This document shows positions 22,901 through 36,254 of a stretch of DNA of 64,000 nt, piece after piece. The stretch's first letter is position 1. The number at the start of each line of letters is the position of its first letter. Source of the DNA: Ooceraea biroi (Eukaryota > Arthropoda > Insecta > Hymenoptera > Formicidae). The translations under genes were made by a program, and so were the position numbers. The notes below the pieces were generated by a model, which was given only the letters and a program-made list of their open reading frames with translations, had not been told where the DNA came from and did not search any database. The stretch spans positions 15,306,278-15,370,277 of the forward strand of contig NC_039507.1 in NCBI RefSeq assembly GCF_003672135.1. The letters are read 5' to 3'.

Positions 22901-25900
22901 TCCTTCTCCTTTTCTCGCGTTTTTTTCTCCCCCCTTTTCAATTTTTATTTTTGTGCGCGTCATATCGGTATGAAGCATCTGTAGCCAGCAAACGAACAAT
23001 CTGGTATGCAAATGCGCGATCGTGAATAATTCTCTTTCCGAGCAACGACAAATCGAGAGTGATTTAACGCGGCCCGTGGTAGCCTTAACAAAAATCATAC
23101 GTAATCATATATGAGCATTTTTCATTTTACTAGAAAAGTATAGAGAATTGGAGAGGCTGTTAGTATCTATTAACTTTTACCTGCGAGGATATATACCTAT
23201 AAATTAATTATAAGAAAGGATATTAATGAATTGCGTCTATACCCCTCTTCCCTCCCTCCATATACAAACACATACTGTGAACGTTATTAAAAACTCTTCT
23301 GCAGTTATTTCATTCGCACATTTCTGGTCGATAGAAAGTGAAATGTAAATAGTTGATAAATAGCTTTAGGTATTCCAGATCAGAGGAATTCCATGCTCGA
23401 GTCATGATTCACAATGAGGTATGATTCTTTTGTAGATCAAGAAACGATAAAGAAACGCGTATATTTCATCATGGCGATAAAGAGCACCGCAGGCTCTCCG
23501 TACGTTTCACTCTATCTGATTTAAGAATGATCATCATAAATTAAATTCATCGAAGGACATTGTTATCAGATATCGATTATTTATTGGACAGCATGTATAT
23601 TCACTAAAAAGTTGTGACTCGATAGTTGAATGTTACAAATTGTAACAGTGTGGTTTTAATGTTTATTATTTGGATGGCAGCATTTGTGATCCCTATAACC
23701 ATTTCACTTTGGAAGAGGTAGCTGATCACACTGCGTCAGTAGTTTAGATCTGATCTGTACTTTATATTCCGATCACATTGCGAGACACGGTGACAGTGAT
23801 CGTTTGTCACAACAAACTTGGAGGCGTGTTAATTTATGTAACCGGAGGATTTGTTATTTGGTGGAATATTAATAGTGAACTAGAATTCCGTCCAGCATGC
23901 ATATTATGATATGTACGTAGAATTCGTAGAAGTAAGAATTTCTGGTACTAAAAGTCCTTGATGCACGTCACATGGAGTTCTAGATGACACAATGATTCTT
24001 GAAAGATATTTTTAAGTATTGTCAAGTATTAAGAAAGTTTTTTAAACGTTACTTATATTAAGTGTTTAAGCATTTAAGAAATATATTTATGATAATTAAT
24101 TATAGAAAATATTGAGAAATACATTCAGGAATATAACTTAAGTTTCAAAATTTGCTATTCTACTATATATTAATCTTCTTTTATTCATGTAAATAAATTT
24201 TATGGATCGCGTGAGATACAAGTTCTTACTTCCATAAATGTCAAAATTTTTAGGCAAAAGTCCTTGATTTTATATATAATTAAATTGAAAGTTCACAGTT
24301 CTTCTGGATTCGATATTATCTTTCTTGATATTATATAAATGCACGTTCTCCTTTAAACAAGTATTAAAATACTTTGTAAAGAATTAAAGATAGACGAAAC
24401 CGTTTGCGCAATCATGTAACCACTGCGTAAGGAGAAAATGATTTTTGATCTGATCATAGAGCGCGAATGTTGAGCGGGTCAAATGCACAACAACAGTTTC
24501 CGTTGGAGAACGTGATTCACGATCCGCAAGGGTCGAGGATCTATACGTATAGCCGCGAGCCGGTTTCTTGCTCAACTGTTACTTGCCGTTTCAAAGCACC
24601 AATAACGTGAAGAATCCTCGTGCCGTTTTCATACGGACGTGGAAAAGGAGAAGAAGAAGAAAAAGATGAGGACAAGGAAGAGCTCGAGTGAACGTAAGAT
24701 TGCAGAAGCGAGCATTGCTGCGAAGATGTTTCGCGCGTACGTGCAGCACGCGATCTATCGATATCGGTGATGACATCCCTCCGCGTTAAGAAGCGAGAGG
24801 ATTCCTTCAGTTGATCAGTTTGATGCTGGAAACTCGTTATGCAATTTTGTAATAGCATTACTAGGTAGTTAACGGTGTATGTGTTGTAATCAGAATTTAC
24901 TTTACATACAGGATACTATAAATTTGTCGGCGCAGATGATTAGTAAATAGATTTTTGGATGACATAGATTCAAGAATAAATAACATAGATGAAGACACCT
25001 TCAATTCTAATTTCTTTGCATGCCTAGATGTCTAGATTTCAAAATCCGTGGGCTTCCAGATTAACTTATTCAATTGGATTAACTATTTCAAGTTTTCATG
25101 TTCTCTGTTATCGTAATCGCACGCGTCATATCATCACATCTAGATTAAAAGAAACACGATGAATCGATCGATAAGATCGCCATTTAATAGAGGTGATCTA
25201 CTTCTCCACTTACATTCTTTAATATTCAATTGCAATATGCTGTATTAAATTCTCTTCCGTCCTATACATCTTATCAATCTTTAAGATGTGCAAATCATCG
25301 TTTATGAAAGCGCTCGATAAGAGCGAAAAAATGTATTCAATGGTGGAAAGGAGAGCTAATTTTCTTTATCTCGATCGTCCATTGACTTGTTTTTCACAAT
25401 CGAATCTGAACTTCATTATCCGATAGCTTAATGGCAACTATGTCAATTATACTAATCTTTCGACTTCTGCCTGACTGTTAATCAAAGTTGCGGTGTTACT
25501 TAATCTCCAACAATTATTGATCAATATATTTCAAGTTTTGGACCTGGACGATCTACTTTCAAAAATACTTCTCACTTTTCTCTTGATCAGAATCTCGGAC
25601 GCAGACGTACGCGGGTAGATGTAAACCTTATTTTGTGTGATCAATTAACGCCTAGAAAAGAATATTACGTGTTCATCCAGTATCATTTAGTCGATATTGA
25701 GTCTTGAGTTACTAGAAAGTTCAGTAGAGACACGATTAGTCGTATTAGCGTGTCTATTTGCTCCTCGTCTTGCGTTTCACTCGATCTTGTTTCTTGTTTT
25801 AGTAAATCGTGTCTTTTTCTTTAATGATAATCAGTAACAAGGTAACTTAGAAATTGCTCGATACAAGATAAATTGTAGACATTTTGAGGTCTTTAATTAT

Positions 25901-28900
25901 AGAATATTACCTATAATAAAAGTGGATTGAGCTACTTTCGTTTCTATTACATTTTTTAAAATGTTTTGTGTCTAACACATGTCCGATACATATCTAATCG
26001 TGAGTAAGGGAATAATCTGTAATTTAATTCTAAATTGATTTAACAGAAAGATTTATTAATCAGTTACATCAGTTTCCAACACTGTAAGAGGAGAAATGTC
26101 AAAAATTAATACCTGCTTTTCCATCTAACAAAGAGTACGCAACTTAAATATACTAATTGTTGCACTCGTATGATAATAACAAATATATTTATTTGTCATA
26201 CTTGTAACTAGATTTCTAATGAACTTCTCGCTTCTTCTATGCATCATGCAGTCACGCAAAAGTCAAATCATGTTGAACAAAATCAGTAGGAAGAAGCGGA
26301 AGAAGAATGTATGAAGAAATACGAAAGTATTTCTAGGTAGCACACACGCTATTAGAAACTAGTTTCGCTGCTACGCTAATCCACGGATTGCATATTGCCA
26401 GCTATCTTTGCACGTCGGTCTGTTGCACGTTCTCCTTTCAACTCGTCTTCTATAATTGCGCGCAAACGGTGGCATGATGCTCAGGTGCGCGCGTCCGTAC
26501 GGTAACCCGGCAATTAATAAATCCGTTTCGCGCGTAATTTCGGCTCTCCATTAATTGCGGCGAACGCGTAACTCCTGCCTCCGCATGCCTCGCTGGAAGA
26601 GAATATCTTGTTTTTTTTCGGAAAACCTCGGAATCGGCAAATCGATTGTGAAAGGAAGAGAGGAAAGGACGGGTCGCATTGCGCACTCGCGATAATTGTC
26701 GGTAATTAATAACGCGTTCATGAACGTAATCTTGGGTATTCCGCATTCTAATAGCGGGATAAATCACTCTTATTAATCGCTGAATTGCGAAAAGAGAGGG
26801 TTGCTGCGGGTTATAAGTTTCTAATTGTGAAGGTAGATGATGAGGTACAATATTGCATTGCAATGTTTACACTGCGAGAGAATGTTTTCCGTTTCATAAA
26901 ATTTTCAGTGAAGTTACAATAGATTTAAGATCTCGTAACTTCCTACAAATTACTAGATCAGAGGCTTTTTTTAGAACAAGAAAGATCGAGATAGAGATTA
27001 ATGATATTAATAAATTTTGTATGTGAAACTGTATTTTTAAAAGTTCCCCTTCAAGATTTAGTAAGGAAATGTTGGCTGGAGCGGCGAAAGACCGAGATTG
27101 TAACAACGATTTCTACATGGGAAGTATTTCTGGTAACGCCTGAAATCAGGGAATCAATCCTTTCGTTAGCGCAATTACCTGGCCAACGAATTACGTAATC
27201 GTGCGATACTCATACCCGTTCGCAACTATTTAGCTGTCAAAAACGTTCTTCGTACCAATTCTCGCGAATGTTTGCAAGCTGCTCTTATTTCCTACAATAA
27301 CCGTCATTTAGCAGCAGGCGAAACGAACAGGCCAGGGAGTGAGCGGGTTAAATCATTACGATATTATTCAGTGACAGGGTGTAATCATTGAAGGCAAAGT
27401 TATTAAGGCCCTGATCGCCCTCCGTTATGTCCATAGCTTCTTTATCTGCTTGTTATGTCTCGTCAATCATGAGCTATTTTGTATGAGGTGTGGCAAAAGC
27501 GATCGGAGATCACTAAAACTTTGATTGCGAATCATACACAAATTTAAAATATAAATTTTATATATCTATTTAATATTATGTAAATACTGTGTCAGAATGA
27601 TAATTTATAATATTATATAATAATCTATAATATATTCCATATATTCAAAGTGAGTTTTATGATTATGACTTTTTACGACTTAGTTTTAAATTCATGAATT
27701 GTTTAGACAATTTGATAGGCCCACAAACATTTGTTTTTACATATCGTTGCATATACGCAAACTTTTACATACACAAATCTCCGACTTATGTCTCCGAGCA
27801 ATCCAGGAGTTACGCGATATGAACTCATGATATCGCGAATTCACTATGTCTAACTCGGATTGAAAATCGAGATTCGACTCGCGGAACTGCTGCGTCGCGT
27901 TTCCCATTCACTTGCAATCCTCGTTCGCGACTCTGATCATATATTAGCGAAGAGCTGTCCTCTCTTCGATCTTTCTCCGCGGTTTATTATTAGACGCACG
28001 TTATTTGCCTGCGGCGATTGCGTAAAAGCGCGATCGAGACAAGTCTGCTCCAATTGAATTTTTATTAGATCGGAGACGAGTGTCCTGCCATCGCGACCGT
28101 TTTCCATATCGCGACACAGAAACTTTAAAAGCGATATTATGTCTTTTAGAACTGTATATTGAGCAATCTGAGATGAATAACGAGGAGAGACTGAGTCAGT
28201 TAGCTAAGAGTAGTCTCGAGTCCTCTATTGCATTGATTGTAATAAAACACTTTAGCTACACTATTGCAGATATATTAAAGTCTAGAAAATTAAAAAATTT
28301 AATGAATTTTTTATAAATATAGACACTTGTAGCGTGATGCAATCCTTTTTAAGTTATAAGCGTAATAAGTCAACCTATATACTTTTTACCTTATAAATAA
28401 AAATATCTTTAAAACGTAATTGATATTTTACAACTATTTATCAATGGTCCAGGCATGGATTTTTAGGCACCTAAATTGTTTCTCAGTTTCGTATTGCATA
28501 ACACGGTCCATTTGGCTGATTGTTTGCACGTGCGAACTTCGTCTATGTTCTCGAGTAGTTGTACGATGCGGCCATTCGTTGATCACGTTGGGTCGCAACC
28601 CCGTTTTGTTTCGCACGCGATACTGTGTGATTACGGTGTAAGTACAACAGATGGATAATCGACCACGGTGTCGTCACACGCGGTAGCAAGAGGCGAAGAA
28701 AAAACCCGATTACGGTAGTAACCGGTGAAAGTAAAGTATCGTTCACATAAAGATTAGCGCGATGCAACTGGGAAGCTAGTCGGCAAACGCATCAATTCGC
28801 GCAAGCGCATTAATGTAAGAGCCCAGAGCTCCGTTCGAATTACATGCTTGAATTTCCTATGCGCTTAAAAATTCTGTTTTACGCTTCTTTATTCGCCTTT

Positions 28901-31900
28901 CGCCTTTTTCATCACCTTTTCCCAAAGCCGTGCACTGTGCCCGTCGCTGTGATTTATGTTAATACTTGGCGCAAATCTAGGCTAGGCATCGCACATTTTT
29001 GTTGCATGTATTATAAGCTATAAGATAAATTTTCCGGATCATAGTTAAATGGCTTAGAATTTCTTCAAGCGGTAAATCTTCGTTTACGCGGTTTTATGAT
29101 GATACAGCGTATTGATTATGCAACTTGTTAATTTCGCGAATGCTTGGCTTTATAAATCATTTGTCGATAGATTCTTGTCGTCTTTCAGTTTTCGAGTGCA
29201 TTAATATACGACCGGTGAATATCTGTAATTTACACTAATACCATGCACGAAGAACAGACCAGTACCGGGTAACAACGGACAGTTATTAATCACGTAATTT
29301 ACACGCAGTTTTGTCGCGCGGCAAATGAGTCTATCCGGCATGAAATTAACCTTTCACACAATAAGGAAAAAAGCAGCTGATATTCTACGGGATCCAAGTT
29401 TCATGAATTAATTATGAATTCTCTGACTTTTGATCGGTGACGACTTTCACTGATCCTTACGCAGGACGAGCAGTCTTATGTTAGTTAGTCAGCGGTCGCA
29501 CATTCACTTCACGAAAATGGAAACCGTTTCCAACACGTATCACGCATAACTAACTCTATTTGTATCATATTATAGAGATCGCCTAATTAATAGGGAATAT
29601 TATAACTGTCTCTAAACTTAATTGTACTATCAATTTGCATTAAATTGCATGGATTATTAACCGCTACTAATTCTGCAAAAACTCATTAGTTATGTATAAA
29701 AATATTCATTTAAGTATACTATTATATACTTAATATTAGCAGATAATAAATACAACATTGGTTCTAATAATAATAGTAACATTAGTCTTGGTGTTTTCAG
29801 TTTCGTTTGGTCTCGTTAGGTGCCAAACCGAAGCTAATTAACTTAAATAAATGTCACTTTAATTGGAGAGTGAAGTTTGCTTGATTTTCATCCGAAAGAT
29901 TACATAATGCCGGTTCGTTACTCCACTAGCAAATTTCATCGTTCACGTAATGCTCGAAAGGGCAACGCGATCCATCGAATCCCGCGTAATCCGATACCAT
30001 GGACTCACTTATGACAGGCGTGGGCACCTGAAAAGTGGCCCAACGTGCAACATAACAACTTTAGGGCCCATACAACTCAGGTCGAGACACGGGACACCGA
30101 TTTCTAATTCGTTCAGACACGTGAACTCACGTGTGATACGGCCTCCAACGAAACTTTTCGTTATTCCAAGATGCATGAGCGGGCGAAACGCTCTCGGGCA
30201 CTTTTAACGTATGAGTCGTTACTTCTTTCTGCTTTCTATCCTATCGATCAACATATTTCTAGCTGTTCATTCCTGCGTCCTTCACTTTCATTACACTTTC
30301 GTTATTTCGTTGTTAATACTCGGTTGACCAATAAGTCCGTGCCGATCTTTTTTCAACAAAATTCAAACGCAAAACTTTGTTTTAAGAATTAATAAAAAAA
30401 TTGCTAAAAAAGATCTGCAGCGATTTTGCGATCAATCCAATACTTTCCTAGAATCTTGGGCCACCTGTCGCTTGAGAGATCGCAGGGGAACAAAGGGATT
30501 AAATAATATTATTTTCAATTTGCGCCGTACAGAGGCGAATCACGAGAGAGCAATTCCCCGCAGCAACACGGTGGCCGTATTAGCCTCTGTCAGTTGGCAG
30601 GTTGAGAGCGAGGCTAATCCTGGACTAAAGGTTATCTAACTAACGAATGACGCTCGACTCGGCTTCTCCGCGTCTTCTCTGCTCTATTCCTGAAGGGATA
30701 CACCGTACTCCCCTCGTGGATGCTCGTGGATCTTTATGCTCGTGAACGCGTTCGCCGTTGGTGTTATCGCAATCTCGACGGCGAGATTCTCACAAGCACG
30801 CCGTCAGTTCTTCCTTGTCGCGTCACTTCCGTCATAAAAACCGAGGGTCGAAGTGCGCTATAAACGTATGTGAGGTGTTTAATCGCGTTTGCAAGCAGGT
30901 CGACTTACGACGGTACCTCCTTGTCTCCAAAATTTTTGATATATTTTTTAGCATTTTTACTTGCATAGCAAGAATAGTATATTTTGTCAAATCTTTTAAC
31001 GAAGCTGTATAGTATTTTTCATCGAAGAAATTTATTACTCAAAGCAGTTTGTTTTTAATTTTTACATTTCCTCCTTAATATCTTGCTACCACAAAATGGC
31101 GCTAAAAATACGAAATGAATATAAAATTATTTATTTATAAATAATTGAATGTTTGATTCTAAGGCAACGTCCATCTAGTTTTCCTTATCTTACAAACTTT
31201 TCTTGAAATGGATCGTTTTCCTTATAAGTCTTATCGATAAACTGATTGTCAATGATCTTCCATGAACGAATTCTTGGCTTGAATAATGGAATGTGTAATC
31301 AAAAAGTGCATGCGTAGAGACGCGAAGCAAGTTGACGATTTAGCATCCTCTTGGTCGCGTGCAGACATATCGTTATGGACCGCGAAATGTCAAGGCATCC
31401 TCGAGTGAAAGGACGCGTCCTGCACCGCGGCGGGCAAGCCCACTTCACGTTTTCTATTCCTCGCGAGGAATAATTAACAAATTAATAACCGTCGCAGATC
31501 TAATAGCGACCGCCACGAGTCCGATGAAATTGAAAGGAGCGCGCGATTTCAAGGATCATTTGCAAGAATGACGAAACGCAGAAGCGGATGCTGCAGTGAT
31601 TTCTTTACAACTGAAAATAATAATTTCAGAAGATAATGGATTAATGATAGTTTACAGTGTTGTGACTGATGTGCAATTCAACTTTATGCAAGAAGAGAAG
31701 AGGTAATTAATATTAAATTCATATTAGTGATTGTAAAATGTAAGAGTAATAATAATAATGAAATAATAATTGTTTATATATATAAACTAGTTATAGGTAT
31801 AGTTTCCGTGATATATATTTCTAAGATATTAACAAATACTTTTTAAACAACGTTATTCTAATTTTGTTCTTAAATTTCATTAAGTTCAATTAGTAAGTCT

Positions 31901-34900
31901 GTTATAATATTACAAAGCGCGAGATTCAGCTATCTATCCAGATCTATTCAACGGACTAATTGTAAGATAGGTAGACATTTATGATTATCTGATTTATACC
32001 ATTTCTTCGATTAATAGCATCGATTGGCATTCGATACGTCGTTGTGGACCAAGGGAAAAAAATTATGAAATATATTATGCTAATGTGCTAGAGAGGAATC
32101 AAGTGTCAGTACATAATTGCGATTATTTCCGCAATGATCTAACGATAGTCATGTCCAGATGAAAACGTTTGATAATTTTATCATGCGTTAATATTAAAGA
32201 GTTATAAACGCCTTTTACATCTATGAATATTTATCATAAAATAAAATTTTTCTTTTTATAGAATAGAGTATTAAGCCTGGCAACTCTTTGCAGAATTTTC
32301 ATAATAAATTTTATTAAGATTTACGTAAAACATACTATATAGATATCTTTTGTATAAGTTGTGATTAAAATATTTTTTTTTTCATGGACAATTATGGCAT
32401 TTAAAAAGATTTATATTATGAGAAAGTAATGTTTTCAAACATTTGTTACATTTCTGAATCCTATAATCTACATATTTTTCACAGTGTTTTAGAGAATTTG
32501 TACAAAAAGACAGAAAGACAATTACTTTATTTTCTTCCCGCATGACATAACGGCACTTCCAAAATTGAATTATGTCAGTCTCAGGACAACCGAATCACGT
32601 AGCGCTTGTCAGAGTCCTTTTATACAGAATTGCCTGCTCGTTCTTCCGGGAGACTTTGCGCTCTCCAATCTCGGACATTTGCCAGCGCAACCCGCCGTGA
32701 TCCCTGAAGACGACGCGTGTCAACCACAACTTTGCTGGCATAGACAGCGAAACTGCTGGAACGGCTGACTCCTGTCCCACGGATAGGAAACGTTAACGGT
32801 GGCCCCGTGAGCGTGATGGGCACCCATTAAAGCCTAGGATCTAGAAGTCGCTGACAAATGTAATGATCTGAGGCGCACCACGTCAGGGCTCACAGCTCGC
32901 GCGCTCGCTCATCCGAGTTAATTGTCGGGCGCAATTAAGAGCTGTGTTTTATTGAACATGAGCCAGCTCGGTATCACGCGGTGCGCACGCGGGATCATGG
33001 GAAAAGGTTCTATTATCGTCCGGCCCGAAAAAAAAAACATAACACCACGTAAATCATGCCACTAATTAAGCTCGTCCCGAACAGGATGCGCATCTCGGCC
33101 TCCTCGTCATCGCCTCGGAGATTCATGGGGATCCTCTTGTCTGGACCTGAGACAATGGTGTCTCAACTGGTGGCGATCGCAGGTGACATGCGGAAAGAAG
33201 GTGATCAGATAAATGAGAAATGGATTGAAATTTCCGGATATATTATCGTTATCATTTACGTGTTTTGCACTTCATTGTATAATAATAATTTTAATAGTTT
33301 ATTAGATGATACACTGATGATACACAATATCGTGTGTAATTAAAATGTTGTAATCAAGGATGTAATTGTTAATTTATTTAATAAACAGAAGTGTCTAAAA
33401 GAAATTTTCGGAACGTTTTCATATTTATTTTAATAATTGATTGTAAGATAATTGTGACGTTTAAATACATTTTTATATGCAAGGTACATGATAAAAATTC
33501 AAGAATTTTGTATCTCAAAGTATACATTTTAGGATACGTATATAATTACGTAAGAATATGTATATAATTTTTTTAACAGTAATTTGCTTCGAACATGTTT
33601 TTAAAAACGTTTATCTCTGTGTATTTTGAAATAATCTTTATGCTCGTCTCGCACACATCTACGCAATGGACATTGCGTACTGCACGAGATGAGAATTCCT
33701 AACGAAGACGCATGCGTTCGCAGCGTGCGTATCGCGTGAGAAAAGAGAGTGCAACGACATTTCGTTGTAATTGACTAAACGCTCCATATACTAATTTTTT
33801 ATTATTATCGGTATTTTACATTCATATAATCACGATGCACCATGCAATGCACATATAATTGCGCCTAATTATTCTTAATTTGCCTGAATACGTATATGTA
33901 TATGTGTGTTCTAGGGTTTGTTGAGTCACGCATAAATCATATATTTAATTGCGTGACACACGCATAATTTGTCGCATTGTTGCATTTACGTTATAGTTTC
34001 GCAATGTACAAGGACCATCTGCTTTATACAGATTTTCGATGCATACCGCATCGCAGATGACAAGAGGAATTCCAGAGACAAGGAAATTTTATTCCGACAG
34101 AATCAGTCTTTTAATCGCAATGTGGAACACGCATAACGATAAATTATAATTGAATAGAAAAACAATTAATAATAAGACAATATTTATATCATGAGTGACA
34201 TGGCTACAGATTCATGAAAACTTATAGATTAAATTAGATTAATCTACATTGTTGAGTTGTTACATAATGGAAAGTTGCATTTACATATCTCTTAGATCTG
34301 TTTTAGTTTTAGTCATTATAAAATTGAACCACTTCGGTTTTAACAAGTTATCTTTAGGCTCCAAATTATGATTTCAAATCTGAACAGCTTGATTTAAGAA
34401 TTTGTAAAGAAAAATAGTGGAGAGATAACTGTACTGCGATTGAGTTTGATCTTACTATAATAAGAAAATTGTAGGAAAACTATTTATTTCAATGGACTAC
34501 CGAGACTTCCTCTCTGTTCGGGCATGAAAACAATTTGCAAATTCACGGGTGTCACTACATATGCACTTAACGTAAATTATAAACTACAGCACTTTAATAA
34601 GTATAGATAGCACAACGAGATACACGTGAAATGATCGACCGCAAAGATTCGGAGAAAAGAAGATAAAAAATTCTTCAAATCATTCCTCTCCGTCGCCATA
34701 ATCTAATGCCATTCGCACAAGATTACTATTTTGAAAGTTGCGTTTAATACCGGAGAATGTAGATCGATTTCGCGTACGTAAATTTGCCTCAGACACTTGT
34801 ACTTAAATCGTCCTCTTCATCCTTGCGCAAATCTCTTTTTGATTAGTAGCCCCGAAGCTACAAGCTATGACATACAAAGTGAATTGAACTAGTACCGTTA

Positions 34901-35516
34901 TCTCGAAAATGATTTAATTTTTTGTGATCTTTATATCTCTTTATATATTAAGGAAATCTCCATGATTAACTACACAAGCATATTAAAAATTTTATTTTTA
35001 TTTTTATACTCAGCTAAATGTCTAATTTATACCATTCAAAAAAATGTTATAGAATTTTCGAAAATATAGCTTATTATTTATAATCTGTTGAACTGTTTCA
35101 AATTATAGTAAAAAGGATCGCCACAAGAAGGTATCCACCTGAATGCAAAGAGTAACATTTCCACACGGGAGTGCACTTTTATCTACATATAACGGAAGGT
35201 TATTGCGTGAGTTCCACTTTATGGAAGTCGGGTATTCGAGGGAATATTATCTGAGAAATTTTGCTCTAATCGCCTCGGGCGAAAATCTTTATCGCGTTTA
35301 TCCTAAACGTGGTGAAAGTCGCTATTTCACGTAAGAGCTATCCGGGAGCTATCAATGGATGATCGCATACGTAGCCATGCGACATAAGTGAACGCGAAAG
35401 CACAGCGTGAGTGATTATCGTTTACGCGATGAATATGTTAAATACCTTTCACAGTGGATTTATACTCTGTTCCTAAACGGCAGGCGCAAATATTGCCCGC
35501 GGCATGATAATGAGAC
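19983..35516. other. Gene-poor region, left part
   Basis: No protein I recognise is encoded on either strand; the frames present are short, mutually overlapping and mostly in CpG-rich patches. AT-rich spacer alternates with GC/CpG-rich islands, for example around 22590-22700, 26450-26800, 28000-28100, 30530-30800 and 32880-33000. Several of these contain TAATT or ATTA core motifs. This pattern fits scattered regulatory DNA but shows no specific site I can name. Confidence 0.5.
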
Positions 35517-35859
35517 ATACAGGGTGTACATGTCCATGAACCAAGCTGTTAAAGCTGTTGAGAGTACATTGAAATGAACTTTATATAAATGTTAAGCGCA
35601 AAAGGGATGGAGAACATCTTTATACGATTACTCTAAATAAGTTTACCTCAAAAGATAAAGCATGGGATCATTGAAGACTTGTTGTGCCTTTAGATCTTAT
35701 TTTTATTTAACAATTATTAATTATTGAGGAATATGTATTATTTAAAACGTCTGGCAAACGCGATATAAACCAAGTCCAGGTTTTTTGATAGCTTCACTAC
35801 AGAGTCAGTTCCGATTCTAAATCGGAATTAAACTATTGTCTTTCAGGCACACCATGTAT
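35517..35859. repeat. Possible decayed MITE with ATACAGGGTGT-type ends
   Basis: The left end ATACAGGGTGT (35517-35527) and the reversed right end ATACATGGTGT (35849-35859) match at 10 of 11 bases about 340 bp apart. A perfect 8-bp stem TTCCGATT..AATCGGAA lies inside at 35809-35827. There is no clear target duplication or coding capacity. This is a weak call. Confidence 0.25.
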
Positions 35860-36192
35860 TTGTTATTTTGTTCTGTAATTTTCCTGTCTTATCAAACACT
35901 ACGTAGAAACGATCGTGAAGGTAATAAACATAGCGATAACGTCTCGTAATATAATTTGTAGCGTTGTAAAGTCTGTCATGTATGCATTATGCAGGTAAAA
36001 TCTAAGCAGTAAAATATGCCAATTGTAGAATGTGAGAGGAGAAAAGTTATATACGTCACATATTAGTAGTGTATCTATTATGAATTCATATATAGTTGAT
36101 TTAACTGTAATATAATCGCTAATATTAAATGCGAATTGATCTGCACGTTATGCTAAAAATTCTTATCGTAGATATTGTTATCATACAGATAC

Positions 36193-36205
36193 AATATATA
36201 TATAT

Positions 36206-36247
<42 letters not shown>

Positions 36248-36254
36248 TATATAC
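36193..36254. repeat. (AT)n microsatellite
   Basis: About 60 bp of TA dinucleotides with rare C interruptions. The Ile/Tyr-rich frame over it is an artefact. Confidence 0.95.
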
